DNA of 64,000 bases from Phaeodactylum tricornutum CCAP 1055/1 (GCF_000150955.2 NC_011687.1:62001-126000); one strand, 5' to 3'. Shown: positions 1 to 10,570, counted from the first letter of the stretch. The notes: a model not told the origin generated them from the sequence alone. Numbers and translations: made by a program.

Positions 1-745
1 CCAACCGTACTTATCCGTGCGAGCGAAATTCTTCGGTAGTCGTAGTTACAAGGCATAAGGAGATCCCATCCCGGCGTTGACACCGGGCGTAGGAAAGGGC
101 TCTAAGTATCCATCCCTATGCTCTATGTACGGCTCGCCAATTGTGCGATCCGTTCACGGTCGTTATGGTCGATGGGAATACCGTAGGATTTCTGCGGGGG
201 CTGAGTACTCGACAGTTTGGATTGCCAGTGAAACTATATATGAGTACGAGTAGCCATCGCGGTCATTCCAGGTATGCCTGATCGACCGAAGGATTCAAAA
301 CGTGAACGAATATATCTCCATTTTCGCAACGGTTTGTCGACACGGGCATACGCTCAGATTTGTCCATTCGCCTGGAATTCGCTGCTTTCGTTTGCGATTC
401 TCCAACGATCAACAACCCCACTGTGTACCAAAAGAGACAACAACAACAACAACAACTTCTTGTGTGTGCATGCTTTGTGTGGAACACAATCCCCCCGTAG
501 CCCGGAACACGTGCGTGTCCCTTGTGTAAGGACGAAAACTCGGAACAGGCAAAGACACACGAACGCGAGTGCAGACACGAACTCGGGTGCAGACACGAAG
601 CGGCGTACAAAGTACACTCCGTTCACCCAGAGAATCGTCACTGCAAATACCCGCCGAAATCGGTGCCAATCCTTCGTTGGCATTCCATCCATACAGTCCG
701 TTGCGTCTCCAATCAGTGTGCGTTTGTTTGCCGCGTCCGGGGAAC
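1..745. other. 5' flank of first coiled-coil gene, no gene seen
   Basis: Several overlapping open frames on both strands cross this stretch, but none has protein-like composition. It holds a CAA-rich run near 439-455 and ends at the first in-frame ATG of the next gene. The frame of that gene is open further upstream to a GTG at 569 but has no ATG there. I read it as promoter and 5' untranslated sequence. Confidence 0.5.
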
Positions 746-2368
746 ATGTTGCGTATGACTTCCCGACGACCCTTGTCTCCAAAGGTCCTCCGGAACAACA
801 AATCCCAACAGTCCACCGGCACCGTTTCGGTGGAAGATGAAGACGAAGACAATCGTTCGGTGGATCCAGTCGACGGTGAGCCGCCGGTGTGGATTCCACC
901 CGCTACCGTAGCCACGACTGACTCCACACCCTCGCGACCGTCACCAACCTTTCCTCCCTCCGCCGACTCGCCGGATACGTGTTTACTGGAACAAGCGATT
1001 GTCAGTATGAGTTCCGCCCTCACCGAATTGCATACGGAATTGCGGGACAAAACGTGCCGGGTCGAGGTTTTACAGGACACGATTGTGGCCTTGTCCAAGG
1101 CTCTGGAAGCCACGGAACGAGACGTGCAGGAAAAGGCGCTGGACAATGAACGACTGTCGTTGCAACTATCCGCCCTCACGTTTGGAATTCCGCGGGGAGT
1201 GCAAGGCCAAGGCCATTCCAGTCGAGATCACGGAAATTCTCGGTACGACACGGAGACGGACGACGAAGAGCTCACCCACACGGAACAACACCACGCCTTG
1301 AAACGCAGGAAGGGCAAGAAAAAGAAACAGCTCGAACACGCGAAACAAATTACTGATATGAAGAAGCACAAGGCCAAGAAAAAGGCCGGACTGGTAACTA
1401 TGAATGGTATGGAGTATGATCTAACTGCGAAGGTAGCAAGGGCAGTTGAAGAAACAGTATTGCCACAACAAAAAGAACAACCACCACAAGAACAAGACAA
1501 AGCCTCGGACACACAAGTAACACCAGAGGAAGCAGTATGGCCACAACCAGGACAGTCACAAACACTATTATCACAAGCACGGTCAGAACCAGAAACCAGA
1601 AGTAGCACCATTGCAGATTCCCACAACTCCGACACCAACCGTATGATCGAGGAATCCAGCACGGACGAGTCTGACGCCGCCGTCGATAGTGACGAGGAGG
1701 ATACGGATTCCGATTCGGACGGCCACGACCCCGACGAACTGGCGACTCGGCCAACGACTTTGACAGCCACGGCGGACGGGGTCGGATTGGGCAAGGATGG
1801 CTATTCCATACCGACCGACGGTTCGGCTTCCAGTACGGGTCCCGGACAAGCCGCGTTCTACCGTGTCATGATGGAACGGGATGTGGCGCAGAAACGGGCG
1901 CACAATTACCACGCCGAAGTCCGGTCACAACGAGCGAAAATTCGAGAACTGACGGCTCGATTGCACAAGAGCGTGGCTCTCGTGGAAGTTTCGTACAACG
2001 GTACTGGCGACGAGGACGGGACTACCAAAACTGGCAAGACGAAAAAGAAAAAGGCGAACAAGCAGAAGGTATCTCCAGACCCGCAGCAGCAGCAACAAGT
2101 TAAGAAAAGGCCGTTGCGGTGGCTGTCCAAAGGCTCCAATGGGAACGAGGAACTGGTACATGATGCGGGGACTACGTTACCACCGAACTCGCCCCCGACC
2201 GTATCGCGAATGTTCAAGTCGACTTCGAAAACGTCCGACATTCAAGACTTGGAGCAGTATGCATTTTCGTTGGCGGATCACGCGGATCAAGCGGCGGGAG
2301 TCCTATCGACCAAGTCGAGAACGAGAACGCCGACCTCGGTAACCACCGCGAGCCTCTTGGAGTTGTAG
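746..2368 (+). CDS. Coiled-coil, Lys/Asp-rich disordered protein (array member 1)
   Basis: Hypothetical protein of 540 residues from the first in-frame ATG; a second ATG follows at 755, and the frame further upstream opens only at GTG. The N-terminal quarter is acidic and Pro/Ser/Thr-rich. A helical heptad-like stretch follows (about residues 75-140, from LLEQAIVSMSSAL to ERLSLQLSAL). Next come a Lys-rich segment (RRKGKKKKQ, KKHKAKKKAG), a long Gln/Glu/Asp-rich linker, and a second short coil (ERDVAQKRAHNYHAEVRS). The protein ends in ASLLEL. There is no signal peptide or membrane segment. The second coil resembles one near the C-terminus of the next gene (ERDAAVARASHLATDLAA). Function is not recognised; a scaffold or cytoskeleton-associated role is only a guess from architecture. 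Confidence 0.72.
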   Translation: MLRMTSRRPLSPKVLRNNKSQQSTGTVSVEDEDEDNRSVDPVDGEPPVWIPPATVATTDSTPSRPSPTFPPSADSPDTCLLEQAIVSMSSALTELHTELRDKTCRVEVLQDTIVALSKALEATERDVQEKALDNERLSLQLSALTFGIPRGVQGQGHSSRDHGNSRYDTETDDEELTHTEQHHALKRRKGKKKKQLEHAKQITDMKKHKAKKKAGLVTMNGMEYDLTAKVARAVEETVLPQQKEQPPQEQDKASDTQVTPEEAVWPQPGQSQTLLSQARSEPETRSSTIADSHNSDTNRMIEESSTDESDAAVDSDEEDTDSDSDGHDPDELATRPTTLTATADGVGLGKDGYSIPTDGSASSTGPGQAAFYRVMMERDVAQKRAHNYHAEVRSQRAKIRELTARLHKSVALVEVSYNGTGDEDGTTKTGKTKKKKANKQKVSPDPQQQQQVKKRPLRWLSKGSNGNEELVHDAGTTLPPNSPPTVSRMFKSTSKTSDIQDLEQYAFSLADHADQAAGVLSTKSRTRTPTSVTTASLLEL

Positions 2369-3656
2369 AACGGATTGCTTTTAACGGTTCCTTTCTATGG
2401 TACATTTTACTCGCACGACTCGAAAAAATGGGTGAGCGGTAGTTGTCTACCGGTAGTGAGATAGATGAGATAGGTTACAAACGGATCTCCTGACAGTGAG
2501 CTAGCCTTACCTAGATTAGCTATAGTCACTGGTAGTTTAGGCTTCCGTGAACTGTTGTAAGTGACGGGTATGTGGATGGTGAATGGTTTGGGTAGGGTAG
2601 CTTATGGAAACGGTTCCATCTCGACGACCCACCGGCGTCGGTAATTGACCGTGAATGAATCCGCGACTTCAAGTTTGGTCCAGTCGTGAAAAGCCCGTGT
2701 GTGTGTCTGTCAGATACCCGTGTCAAAATACATGTGTGTCGTCGAGGATTGACTCTATCAAAAAGTTGAATGGTACCGGTATCCCAACCGCTTTTCTAAT
2801 CACCAGAGTTCCCGCCTCTTTCCTATAGTTCGGTCGGACAATTTTGGGTCTCTCTTTTGTTGTTCGAAGGAAATTCTACCTACCAGAGGGAGTTTACATA
2901 CGGGAAATCTCGGGTACGAACCACGAATTGCGAACGGGACTGTCGCAGGCGCGTCCATAAATACCAACCAAGCTTGACAGGGAATAGTAGACCGTGCTCC
3001 ATTCGACTCCGCGGACTGTTGCGCAGTGCAGAATGTCTAGAGCTACATCCACGGCCACTTACCGATCCGGCGCGTGGCTGCGTGTCGATCCAATGTGTAA
3101 CTAATCCTCCCGGGCGCGTATCGGAACAACCGTTGGAGTCGCGGTTTGGGGCAAAGACGGTATGCCGACGTTCCAACGCACGACACCCAAGAAGAAATCG
3201 TGTGTGTGTGTGTGTTGGTGGCACTCTCTCGATCCGTCGCTCTCTTGTTTCTACGGAAACACACGCACGCACACGCACTGGCTCGTCGTACTCTCTCGAC
3301 TGGGTCCGTCCGGACTAGTTGAATGGGCCAGTACGGAAAAGACCGTACTGTCACTGTCCTTTGGTCCTATCGACTCGACTCCAGCTTACTACCTACCTAC
3401 CTACCTTATCTGTCTGTCTACTACTACCTCTCTCTGGCTTGCAGCGATTACCGGCACCGTACCGTCGTCGTTGTCTAGCGTTTTGCAGATCCCACAGACT
3501 ACCATCCCGTTGTGCTACCAACTTACTTGAGAACGACCAAGCTTTCGTTATTGTTCTAGTTGCTGTTGCTGTTGTTGTGATACGGTTGCTGTTGTAATCC
3601 TGCTCGGTGCCTCTGGTTGCGTTGGCTGTTTACGTACCCCTCGGAAACGTGTCATT
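2369..3656. other. Long spacer between array members 1 and 2
   Basis: About 1.3 kb without a credible gene. It contains a TGACAGTGA motif at 2491, a TG dinucleotide run near 3199-3214, a tetranucleotide CTAC run near 3390-3407 and GTT-type triplets near 3555-3580. Open frames here have biased, low-complexity translations. The last part is probably the 5' untranslated region of the gene at 3657. Confidence 0.5.
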
Positions 3657-5975
3657 ATGGATCGTTGGATTCCCCTCCCAAGCAAGACGAGTTCGCGTCG
3701 GACTCCTGCCACTAGTTCGAACCAAACGTCGTCGACTGCGACACGGAATCCATCCCAGACAGCAGCGACGGTGCCTCGCAGTCACCGTCCATCCAAGTCT
3801 TCCCAGACTCGTCGATCAAGCCGTGCCTCCACCAGTCCCGTCGTTCCGACAGGTCACTCGTCCCGCCACCACGAACCCACCTTTGCATCGGACACTTCCT
3901 GGTGGGACGACGCGACGTCCCCGACCCTCGCTTCTGCGTGGGATCCGTCCCAGTTCGTCTCCCCAAAACATTCCGTGCACCAATCCACCAACCAGGCCAC
4001 GGACTCGAACACCACCACACGACGCCGCACGTACGAAGATGCTCCCGCATCCACCGGACGCCGTGGCGTAACCGAACGGCGGTCGAACACGCCCGTGGCC
4101 TCGTCGCCACTCCAGTCCTACTGGAGTGACGATGATGAGGACGACGACCATGACGGCCGGATGGATCTGCACAATAACCCGTTCCCGTCCGATGCGGTTC
4201 CTAGGAGTTTGGGACCCGTCGATCTCGATGCCATGGAAGACGAACTCGATAACGCATTCGTTCCACAATCGGAAGACACGTCACCGGAAACCAGACACCA
4301 GCACCATCCAAACGAAGTGTACGATAACCACGGTCGCTACCATGACAACCGTCGTGATACGGATGAAGACTTTGTCGACCGTCACTACCAACCCGTCACG
4401 GAAAAGGGGTACAACAACCATCACTACCAAACCAAGGAGGGCTTTGTCGACCAACAGTACAAAATGGAAAAGCAGTACACCGACCGTCATTACGAAACGG
4501 AAGAGCAGTATAACGACCGTCATTACGAATCAGAAAAGCAGTACAACAACCGTCACTACCAAACGGAAGAGCAGATTGACAACAAGCGATACGCCCACAA
4601 CGGCTTTGAGGCAGAGACACCGGAACACCAAAATTTCGATCACTACTACCAACAAGAGAAGGAACTGCAGGAACAGCTGGAACATCAGGACTGGCATCAC
4701 GAAGCACACGCCGAGCCGGAACCGTTCGTTGTGACCGACACGACGCCCGCGCCCTTGTTGGACACCACCACGACTTCCAACCTGGTCTTTCAAGACGACG
4801 AGGACGACGACGACCCCTACCATCCCTACAACCGCGCACCGTCGCGGACGCCCGTGGAGGTCGTCTCCCAGACGCGTGAGGCCTCCTCCAGCCGGCACCG
4901 ACCAAACACCTCGCCCGAAACGAACCAATCCCATCCGCCGCGCTCCCAATCCTACTCTGTCCCGGATTATTCCGATAGCGAAGAATCGTACCAGGATCGC
5001 AAATTCATTTCCAACGACGAACACTCTCAGGAAAGTTTCGACAATCGCTCCTATACGAACGAACCGCCGGTGGGCATTCAACCAAGCCCGTGGGCGTCTG
5101 GATCGTCGCCTGGCTACCACGAGGAATCCGAGTACGAGTCCGAGAAGGAAACCGAGTACGAGATTGCGGAACGGATCGCTCAGGATGCCATGGAAACCCG
5201 GGTCGACGAGCTCGAGTCGGAAAAGTATCCTGAGCGTCCAACGGTGGAACGGGTACTCGACTGGGAAGCGGTGCTTCAGAAACCCAAGAGTACCGGGCAG
5301 ACCGGAGCCACCGCTCCGTACGGAGCGTCCTCATCGCAACGGGAACGCCGCCAGCAGCAGCAGGATAAAGAGAAGGAAGCCCAAGTCGAGGCGGAAAAGT
5401 ACAGTCACCGCAATGTTCAGGAAGAAAAGAAGGAAGACGATCATGCCTTGCGGGCCAAGAAATCCGCCGACACGCCGGACGAAATAACACTGGAACTCGA
5501 ACGGGATGCCGCCGTGGCCCGGGCCAGTCACTTGGCCACCGACTTGGCGGCGAGTCACGCCAAGATTGACGAACTCCAAGATCACGTCATTTACTTACAG
5601 GAACAGCTACTCGCGTATCAAGATCGAGACCAAGAACAAATGAATGTCTCGCAACACCGCTCATCCTTGAATCAGACTCTGTTGCTGAATCAAGGTCTGT
5701 CTTCGATCGGTAATATGTTCACTCGCCCCGGGAATGGCTCGAAGGAGGACGCACGGTCCGCATTGCTCCGTTCCTGGCATTCGTCCGTCCCGAAAACGAA
5801 CCTGACGACCGCCCGCACCGCCACGATCACCCCGACCAAAGCCGACGTACCCCAGTCGACCATCGACAATGCGTTTCCGCACGACCCCTTTGCAGAGACG
5901 GTGAATCCGAAACGTTCGCCCGTGACGCCGTACCGCAAATTGAACGATTCCAAAACGTCACAAATGTCTTTTTGA
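3657..5975 (+). CDS. Disordered His/Tyr/Glu-rich protein with 11-residue repeats and C-terminal coil (array member 2)
   Basis: Hypothetical protein of 772 residues starting at an ATG. The first ~150 residues are Ser/Thr/Arg-rich and disordered. An Asp-rich patch follows, then about six tandem copies of an 11-residue unit with consensus Y-N-D-R-H-Y-x-T-E-E-Q (nt 4371-4601). Acidic linkers and a Glu-rich segment lead to a predicted coil near residues 605-665 (ITLELERDAAVARASHLATD, then AKIDELQDHVIYLQEQLL). The basic tail is Ser/Thr/Pro-rich and ends KTSQMSF. There is no signal peptide or membrane helix. It lies on the same strand as the other coiled-coil genes and shares an ERDxA..RA..AKI.EL stretch with member 1. 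Function unknown. No obvious intron is needed. Confidence 0.75.
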   Translation: MDRWIPLPSKTSSRRTPATSSNQTSSTATRNPSQTAATVPRSHRPSKSSQTRRSSRASTSPVVPTGHSSRHHEPTFASDTSWWDDATSPTLASAWDPSQFVSPKHSVHQSTNQATDSNTTTRRRTYEDAPASTGRRGVTERRSNTPVASSPLQSYWSDDDEDDDHDGRMDLHNNPFPSDAVPRSLGPVDLDAMEDELDNAFVPQSEDTSPETRHQHHPNEVYDNHGRYHDNRRDTDEDFVDRHYQPVTEKGYNNHHYQTKEGFVDQQYKMEKQYTDRHYETEEQYNDRHYESEKQYNNRHYQTEEQIDNKRYAHNGFEAETPEHQNFDHYYQQEKELQEQLEHQDWHHEAHAEPEPFVVTDTTPAPLLDTTTTSNLVFQDDEDDDDPYHPYNRAPSRTPVEVVSQTREASSSRHRPNTSPETNQSHPPRSQSYSVPDYSDSEESYQDRKFISNDEHSQESFDNRSYTNEPPVGIQPSPWASGSSPGYHEESEYESEKETEYEIAERIAQDAMETRVDELESEKYPERPTVERVLDWEAVLQKPKSTGQTGATAPYGASSSQRERRQQQQDKEKEAQVEAEKYSHRNVQEEKKEDDHALRAKKSADTPDEITLELERDAAVARASHLATDLAASHAKIDELQDHVIYLQEQLLAYQDRDQEQMNVSQHRSSLNQTLLLNQGLSSIGNMFTRPGNGSKEDARSALLRSWHSSVPKTNLTTARTATITPTKADVPQSTIDNAFPHDPFAETVNPKRSPVTPYRKLNDSKTSQMSF
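4371..4601 (+). repeat. In-frame 33-bp (11-residue) tandem repeat
   Basis: Successive units read FVDRHYQPVTEKG, YNNHHYQTKEG, FVDQQYKMEKQ, YTDRHYETEEQ, YNDRHYESEKQ, YNNRHYQTEEQ, then a decayed IDNKRYAHNG. Aromatic residues recur at positions 1 and 6 and acidic or Gln residues at 9-11. An 11-residue period is compatible with a hendecad helix, but His/Tyr richness could also mean metal binding or a low-complexity domain. The copies differ at several positions, so the array is not freshly expanded. Confidence 0.8.
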
Positions 5976-7233
5976 AAGAAACCAAAAGAGGGGGAAGCGG
6001 GCGTACATGGCTGTCGTAGACGTAATGGTATACACTCAACGATGCAACGCTGTTCCACGCGATCTTTTGGATAACCTGATATATATATATATATACATTA
6101 ATCCTAGTTTACATGAAAATGGAGGACACAATCTTGGTACGTGTTACATTAGTTAGTTTTTCTACTTTTGAATAGAGAGGGATGTAGCTGACAGTTAGCG
6201 TGGATTTTACTGTCACACAGACGGGAGCCACAAACTAACAGTAAACGCGAGGTGGTCACTGTCCACAGCGGGAATTTGGCGCGCCGATCGAATCGTTCGA
6301 CTCACCACTGTCAGTCCCAGAAAGGTTCCTCCAAGCATGCCATCCTTTTCTGTTTTCCCTCTTTTCACAAACGAAGGGTTGATGCGGGGGAAGACGTGTA
6401 TGTCGAACAATTCTGGAGGTCAGGGCACGGTAGGGTACATCACAGTCAGCGCCTTCCCAAACGACCTAGTATGTGCCCCACCAGTACCCACCCTCGCCTG
6501 AGCATGATGTTTTGCACTTGAGGTTAGAATTATGTTTTCGATATACAATACGTAGTTCCAATGATCCCAAGCCCCGCTGCCTACCTATTCGATCCGTTTC
6601 GATTGCTTCTGTAGTAGAGTTTGTACCATACGAACGGGGCGAGAGCACAGACACGAGTATATACGATTGTGAATCACGAAAGAGCGGCCGGCGTGACAAC
6701 CTATATCTATACAAAAAGAATGTCCCACCGTGGCCATTTCCGTCGTGGTGCTATCACGCGTGTCGACCTCGGGTCCCAGCGGAGGATCACCTTCCCCCAT
6801 GCCCCCCCCATTCGGGAATCGAGGAGGATCGAGTGAGCGTGGAGTGGGAGAAGACTTTCGACGGGTCCAATGGGTACACGGTCTTAGTGGCGATGGGGTG
6901 ATGCTGGACACTTATCACCAATGCACACACACACACACACACACACCAAAACGAGAGTTCCACACGCTCTCCCACTACCTGAATCTACCTACAACAACAA
7001 CAACCACCACCTTTTACCACCATACAAACACACTCCGCATTCACCCCTATTCCTCATTGACAAGACTTGCAACACTCGCAGTAGACGACGCTGGGAGTAC
7101 TAGTAGTAGCGGTAGCAGTAGCAGTAGCAGAAATCAATAGCAGAAGTGGCCGTAGCAGTCGCAGTAGTTGCTAGAGCAAGAGCAGTCACAATCGCAGCAA
7201 CAACAATCACACTCGTCGCAATCGAAAGACGAA
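5976..7233. other. Spacer with TA and CA microsatellites
   Basis: No credible gene. A TA dinucleotide run lies at about 6079-6095, shortly after the stop of the previous gene, and a CA run lies at about 6924-6946. GTA/GCA triplets cluster at 7098-7205 just before the next gene. The reading frame of the next gene stays open upstream to a TTG at 7168, so these triplets could encode Gln/Ser repeats only if initiation is not at ATG. Confidence 0.5.
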
Positions 7234-8271
7234 ATGCCGCGGCACAGCAAGTGTTGGGATGAACCTTCGGAGCCAATGGACGAAAGCTCCTGTAACGCGT
7301 TGCAGGACGCGGAAGACAGCGTAGTCCGCTTGGTGGAAGACCGCAAGTTGGTGCGGCAAGCGACGTCTCGACAGTCTCAGGCTACTACTACGTTGGCGGA
7401 AATGGTCTTGTCCTTGTCGTCGGCGTTGCATCACGTGTGTCCGGACTCTCACGGAAGCGCGCGGGTTGCCCAGGTTGCTCAAGGCGTCGAAAGTCTCAAG
7501 CTCCGACAAACCAAAGCCACACGCAAGACGGAACAACTCGTACAGAAACTTCAAAGTACAATCAATGCCCAACAGAACGAACTCGAAATCCTACGCGCTC
7601 GGCAGCAGCAACAACAACAACAGAAGCATACGTACCAAAGGAACGTCCAGGTACAAGTGTCCCGTTGGCCCCCCGCACACGGTCCGCAAGACGAAAAGAC
7701 CGGACGAATGCCGGATGTCGAAACCTCTACCCAACGGACCGAGACGACACACACGACGTCGTTTGATTCACCGTCGGCGGACTCGCATTCGACGACGGAG
7801 GCCTCTCCCGTTCGCACAGAAACTTGCCCCACTACAGATCCGGAATCCGAATCGAGTCCTCTCCTTCCCACATCACCCGCTCGATCCCACAACGACTCCG
7901 CCCTGCCAGTGTCAATGCCAGCACCAGTGCCAACGGTCCCGACACCAACGGCATCACCCGTGTCGCTTACCGAAGACCCGAACGATGCCAACATCCTTCC
8001 CGCCCTTCTGGATATGCATACACTCCTTGACCAGCCACCCGATTCGGACGACATGAGTGCCTTGACCTTGCACACCACCCGCCGTCCCAGTTCCTCTCCC
8101 CACGACCCGTCACCCTCGAAGCCTCGGCGCAACAAGGTGCGCCCTACCAAAGCCACTGAAGGGACGACTCCCCAAGATAACCATCCCACGAAGACTACCT
8201 CCACCTCTCGACGCCGTACCAAAATTCCTGTCGAAATTACTCTTTTACCTCAGGAACGACTGGAGGTCTAA
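7234..8271 (+). CDS. Coiled-coil protein with conserved C-terminal tail (array member 3)
   Basis: Hypothetical protein of 345 residues, starting at the first ATG of the frame (MPRHSKCWDEPSEP). The helical core is at about residues 22-130 and includes TLAEMVLSLSSALHHV, a PD turn, then RQTKATRKTEQLVQKLQS and a poly-Gln tract. The middle is Pro/Ser/Thr-rich and disordered. The basic C-terminus ends IPVEITLLPQERLEV. Core and tail both align by eye with the gene at 9956: TL..MV..LS, a PD turn, RQ..T, EL..LR in the core, and IP.EI.L...ER.E. at the end. I regard the two as diverged paralogues. No signal peptide or membrane helix. Function unknown. Confidence 0.75.
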   Translation: MPRHSKCWDEPSEPMDESSCNALQDAEDSVVRLVEDRKLVRQATSRQSQATTTLAEMVLSLSSALHHVCPDSHGSARVAQVAQGVESLKLRQTKATRKTEQLVQKLQSTINAQQNELEILRARQQQQQQQKHTYQRNVQVQVSRWPPAHGPQDEKTGRMPDVETSTQRTETTHTTSFDSPSADSHSTTEASPVRTETCPTTDPESESSPLLPTSPARSHNDSALPVSMPAPVPTVPTPTASPVSLTEDPNDANILPALLDMHTLLDQPPDSDDMSALTLHTTRRPSSSPHDPSPSKPRRNKVRPTKATEGTTPQDNHPTKTTSTSRRRTKIPVEITLLPQERLEV

Positions 8272-9955
8272 TCTAACTTTCCTCGCGTCTATAGAACAAG
8301 CCAGCTCGGCCCGCCTCTTGCACATTGGACGGGTGGATGGATATATTTGATATAGTAGGTAGTTGCATAGGTACTGTTTCTTCTTGCTAGGATTGTACTC
8401 GCGTCCAGGCAGCATCTCGAGACCATAGAGAGATCTCTCTCTCTATTCTACGGGAGCATTCTTCCTGGACCGCTGACAACGGATTTCTTTAGTTGTTGGA
8501 CAATTTGTTTTGGTGGACAATGGATGCTCGCTGTGGGTTGTCGCGTTGTATACTAGTTCCGTTCCCGGGTCAAGATGTTCCACCGGGTACGGACCAAAGG
8601 TTGTCTCCACGCAACGGTCGGAACCACGGGTCCGTATCGTTCCCGTACGGTGGTTGAAACATCTTGCGGCTGTTGTCTGTGGACCAGAGCGAAGTATTGT
8701 CGTCGTTATTCCGTCCACGTGGTGAAAGTAGACGTGCCGCTGTATCCTTCGTCCCGTACCGATGGAAAGAACAATGTCGACGGCCGCGGTGGCCGTGTAC
8801 GCCGCGTTGTCGTCGTCAGTATCATCGTCCTCGTCTTCCACGGAAACGGGTGTCAAAACAAAGGCGCAATGTTATCGCTGTCACTGTCGTTTGATTGGGA
8901 CACGGCAGTGTCTCGTTCCGCATACTAGAGTAATAGCATAAGTAGTAATAGGCGTAATGGTTGTGTGTATTCGTTAGAACAACGTCAATTAGAGCATGTT
9001 TTACAAAAGGAGTCAATGACATTCGAAACGCGTATATACCGGTATGCGTATCGGACGAGTGGCCAAGGCTGGAATCGGTCGAAAGTGTGGGAGGGCGGCA
9101 GAAGGCCACGGGATGACTTTTTCGTCCACGCTCGGATGGTGGCTGATAACAACTGTAAGCGTTTTCCGAGACATATGGTGCAAGCCCCGATTAGGAGAAA
9201 AGGACATTTTCTCGTTCCCGGATGGTCTCCACTTCGCGTTATATCTTTGTAACTTGACGTTTGTTGGTACTTATAGGTGACAACTTTTGAATTCCCTTGG
9301 CGTTCGATATAGTGTGGGTTACAACACGATATATATTGAAATAGTCCCGATCGCGCCATCCAAGACTTCGCTACGCCGGTCGACCCAGATCGCCAGTACC
9401 CCTCCATGGCCTGGTACGGGGGAACCCCCCCCCCCCCCTGCAAGCCTCGGGAACCACCCCCTCGCCCCGCCAGGCCAAGCCACCCATGGGACTCGCAGGG
9501 TCACAGCCCCTCCCGCTATCTCGGATGGCATAATCGACATACGCCCGCAATTCCTCGTGAGGTCTTTTTTCGACTGCCCGGCGGCACGCTGGGTCTATGG
9601 AAACAGCGACCTGGTAGACCGCCGCCAAGCCCCGCGTCGCTCGTTTCCTCTCGCAAATGTTTGTTCCTTATGGATCAACAACAGTAAGAGTGCACTTTGA
9701 GTGTGACAGTGAGCTACGGTGAGCGAATGACTATTTGAGTGCTCGTCAACCCACATTGGTGTCGATCTCACCGGGATAATTTTGGGTGTGTAGCGTCGCT
9801 TTTTGGCCGCAGTGTGTTACAATCCTTCAGCCTCCCAACGAACTTGGAAACAACGTTGGTGGTAGTGGTAGTGGTAGCATTAGTAGTAGAGGTACAAGTA
9901 GCAGAGGTACAAAAAATAGCCATCGACCGTACAACAACAGCGACTCACTGTGAGC
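8272..9955. other. Spacer with poly-C tract; possible decayed antisense frame
   Basis: About 1.7 kb with no gene I can support. A palindromic GA/CT run lies near 8425-8446. A minus-strand frame over 8443-8856 has no ATG, yet begins with an acidic VSVEDEDDD stretch like the VSVEDEDED of array member 1; this may be chance. A run of 14 C lies at 9425-9438. GTA/GTG triplet runs at 9857-9905 precede the next gene. A TGACAGTGA motif is at 9704. Confidence 0.45.
9425..9438 (+). repeat. Homopolymeric C tract (14 C)
   Basis: Uninterrupted run of 14 cytosines in non-coding DNA between array members 3 and 4. Such tracts are length-unstable and prone to sequencing error. Confidence 0.9.
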
Positions 9956-10570
9956 ATGACGACGGAAACGACTCCAATGCCTGCTCCTTCTTCTCCGCAG
10001 TCCTCCACTAGGACTGTATCGGACACCACCAGTCCGACGGAAACCTCAGCGGCACCGGATCCGTTCCAAGCCGTTCTCTACGCCAGTAGTCAGCTTTCCA
10101 TCGTTGACACCTTATCCAAACTCGTCCGGACGCTATCCACAACGGTATCTCTCTGCATGCCGGACACGGGCACAACGGCGACGACGGCCGCCGACTCCGT
10201 GCGGGACGCCGTTGCCCGACTCGTCGAACGCCAGGAACGCACTACCGCACACGTCGTGCGGCACATTATGGACCTTTACCAGTCCCTCGGCGAACGCGAC
10301 GCCGAACTCGCGCAACTCCGACAGGAACGGGACGCCCTACGCGAGCGCGTCGCCGTCCTCGGTGAGTGCCTCGCCTACGGAACACACACGCACGGATCGC
10401 CCTCCACCGTCACCGCCGCCAACACGGATGATCTTTACAGTGCACCCGGATTACAAAAAAGTCCCAGAAAGCATTCCGGTAAGCGGGTCAATTCGCAACA
10501 CAGTCGCACGAACCTCATTCCCTTTGAAATTGTGCTGGAAGAGTACCAAGAAGAACGGGTGGAGTTGTAG
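9956..10570 (+). CDS. Small coiled-coil protein, paralogue of array member 3 (array member 4)
   Basis: Hypothetical protein of 204 residues from the first ATG; a GTG lies two codons upstream. A short Ser/Thr/Pro-rich head leads into a nearly continuous helical region (about residues 42-140: IVDTLSKLVRTLSTTV, then RDAVARLVERQERTTAHVVR, ELAQLRQERDALRERVAVL). A basic linker and the tail LIPFEIVLEEYQEERVEL follow. The core and the tail parallel the gene at 7234, with the same spacing of TL..LV..LS, PD, RQ..T and EL..LR blocks. It looks like a compact version without the long disordered middle. No targeting signal. Function not recognised. Confidence 0.75.
   Translation: MTTETTPMPAPSSPQSSTRTVSDTTSPTETSAAPDPFQAVLYASSQLSIVDTLSKLVRTLSTTVSLCMPDTGTTATTAADSVRDAVARLVERQERTTAHVVRHIMDLYQSLGERDAELAQLRQERDALRERVAVLGECLAYGTHTHGSPSTVTAANTDDLYSAPGLQKSPRKHSGKRVNSQHSRTNLIPFEIVLEEYQEERVEL

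Noticed and set aside
409-1179. 256-codon minus-strand frame over the start of array member 1
   Set aside because: Ser/Val/Arg-rich translation typical of an antisense shadow, with no domain.
2857-3597. Overlapping plus-strand frames before array member 2
   Set aside because: Translations are driven by TG, CTAC and GTT repeats; better read as 5' untranslated sequence.
9287-9700. 137-codon frame through the poly-C tract
   Set aside because: Poly-Pro from the C run and random flanks; no conserved feature.
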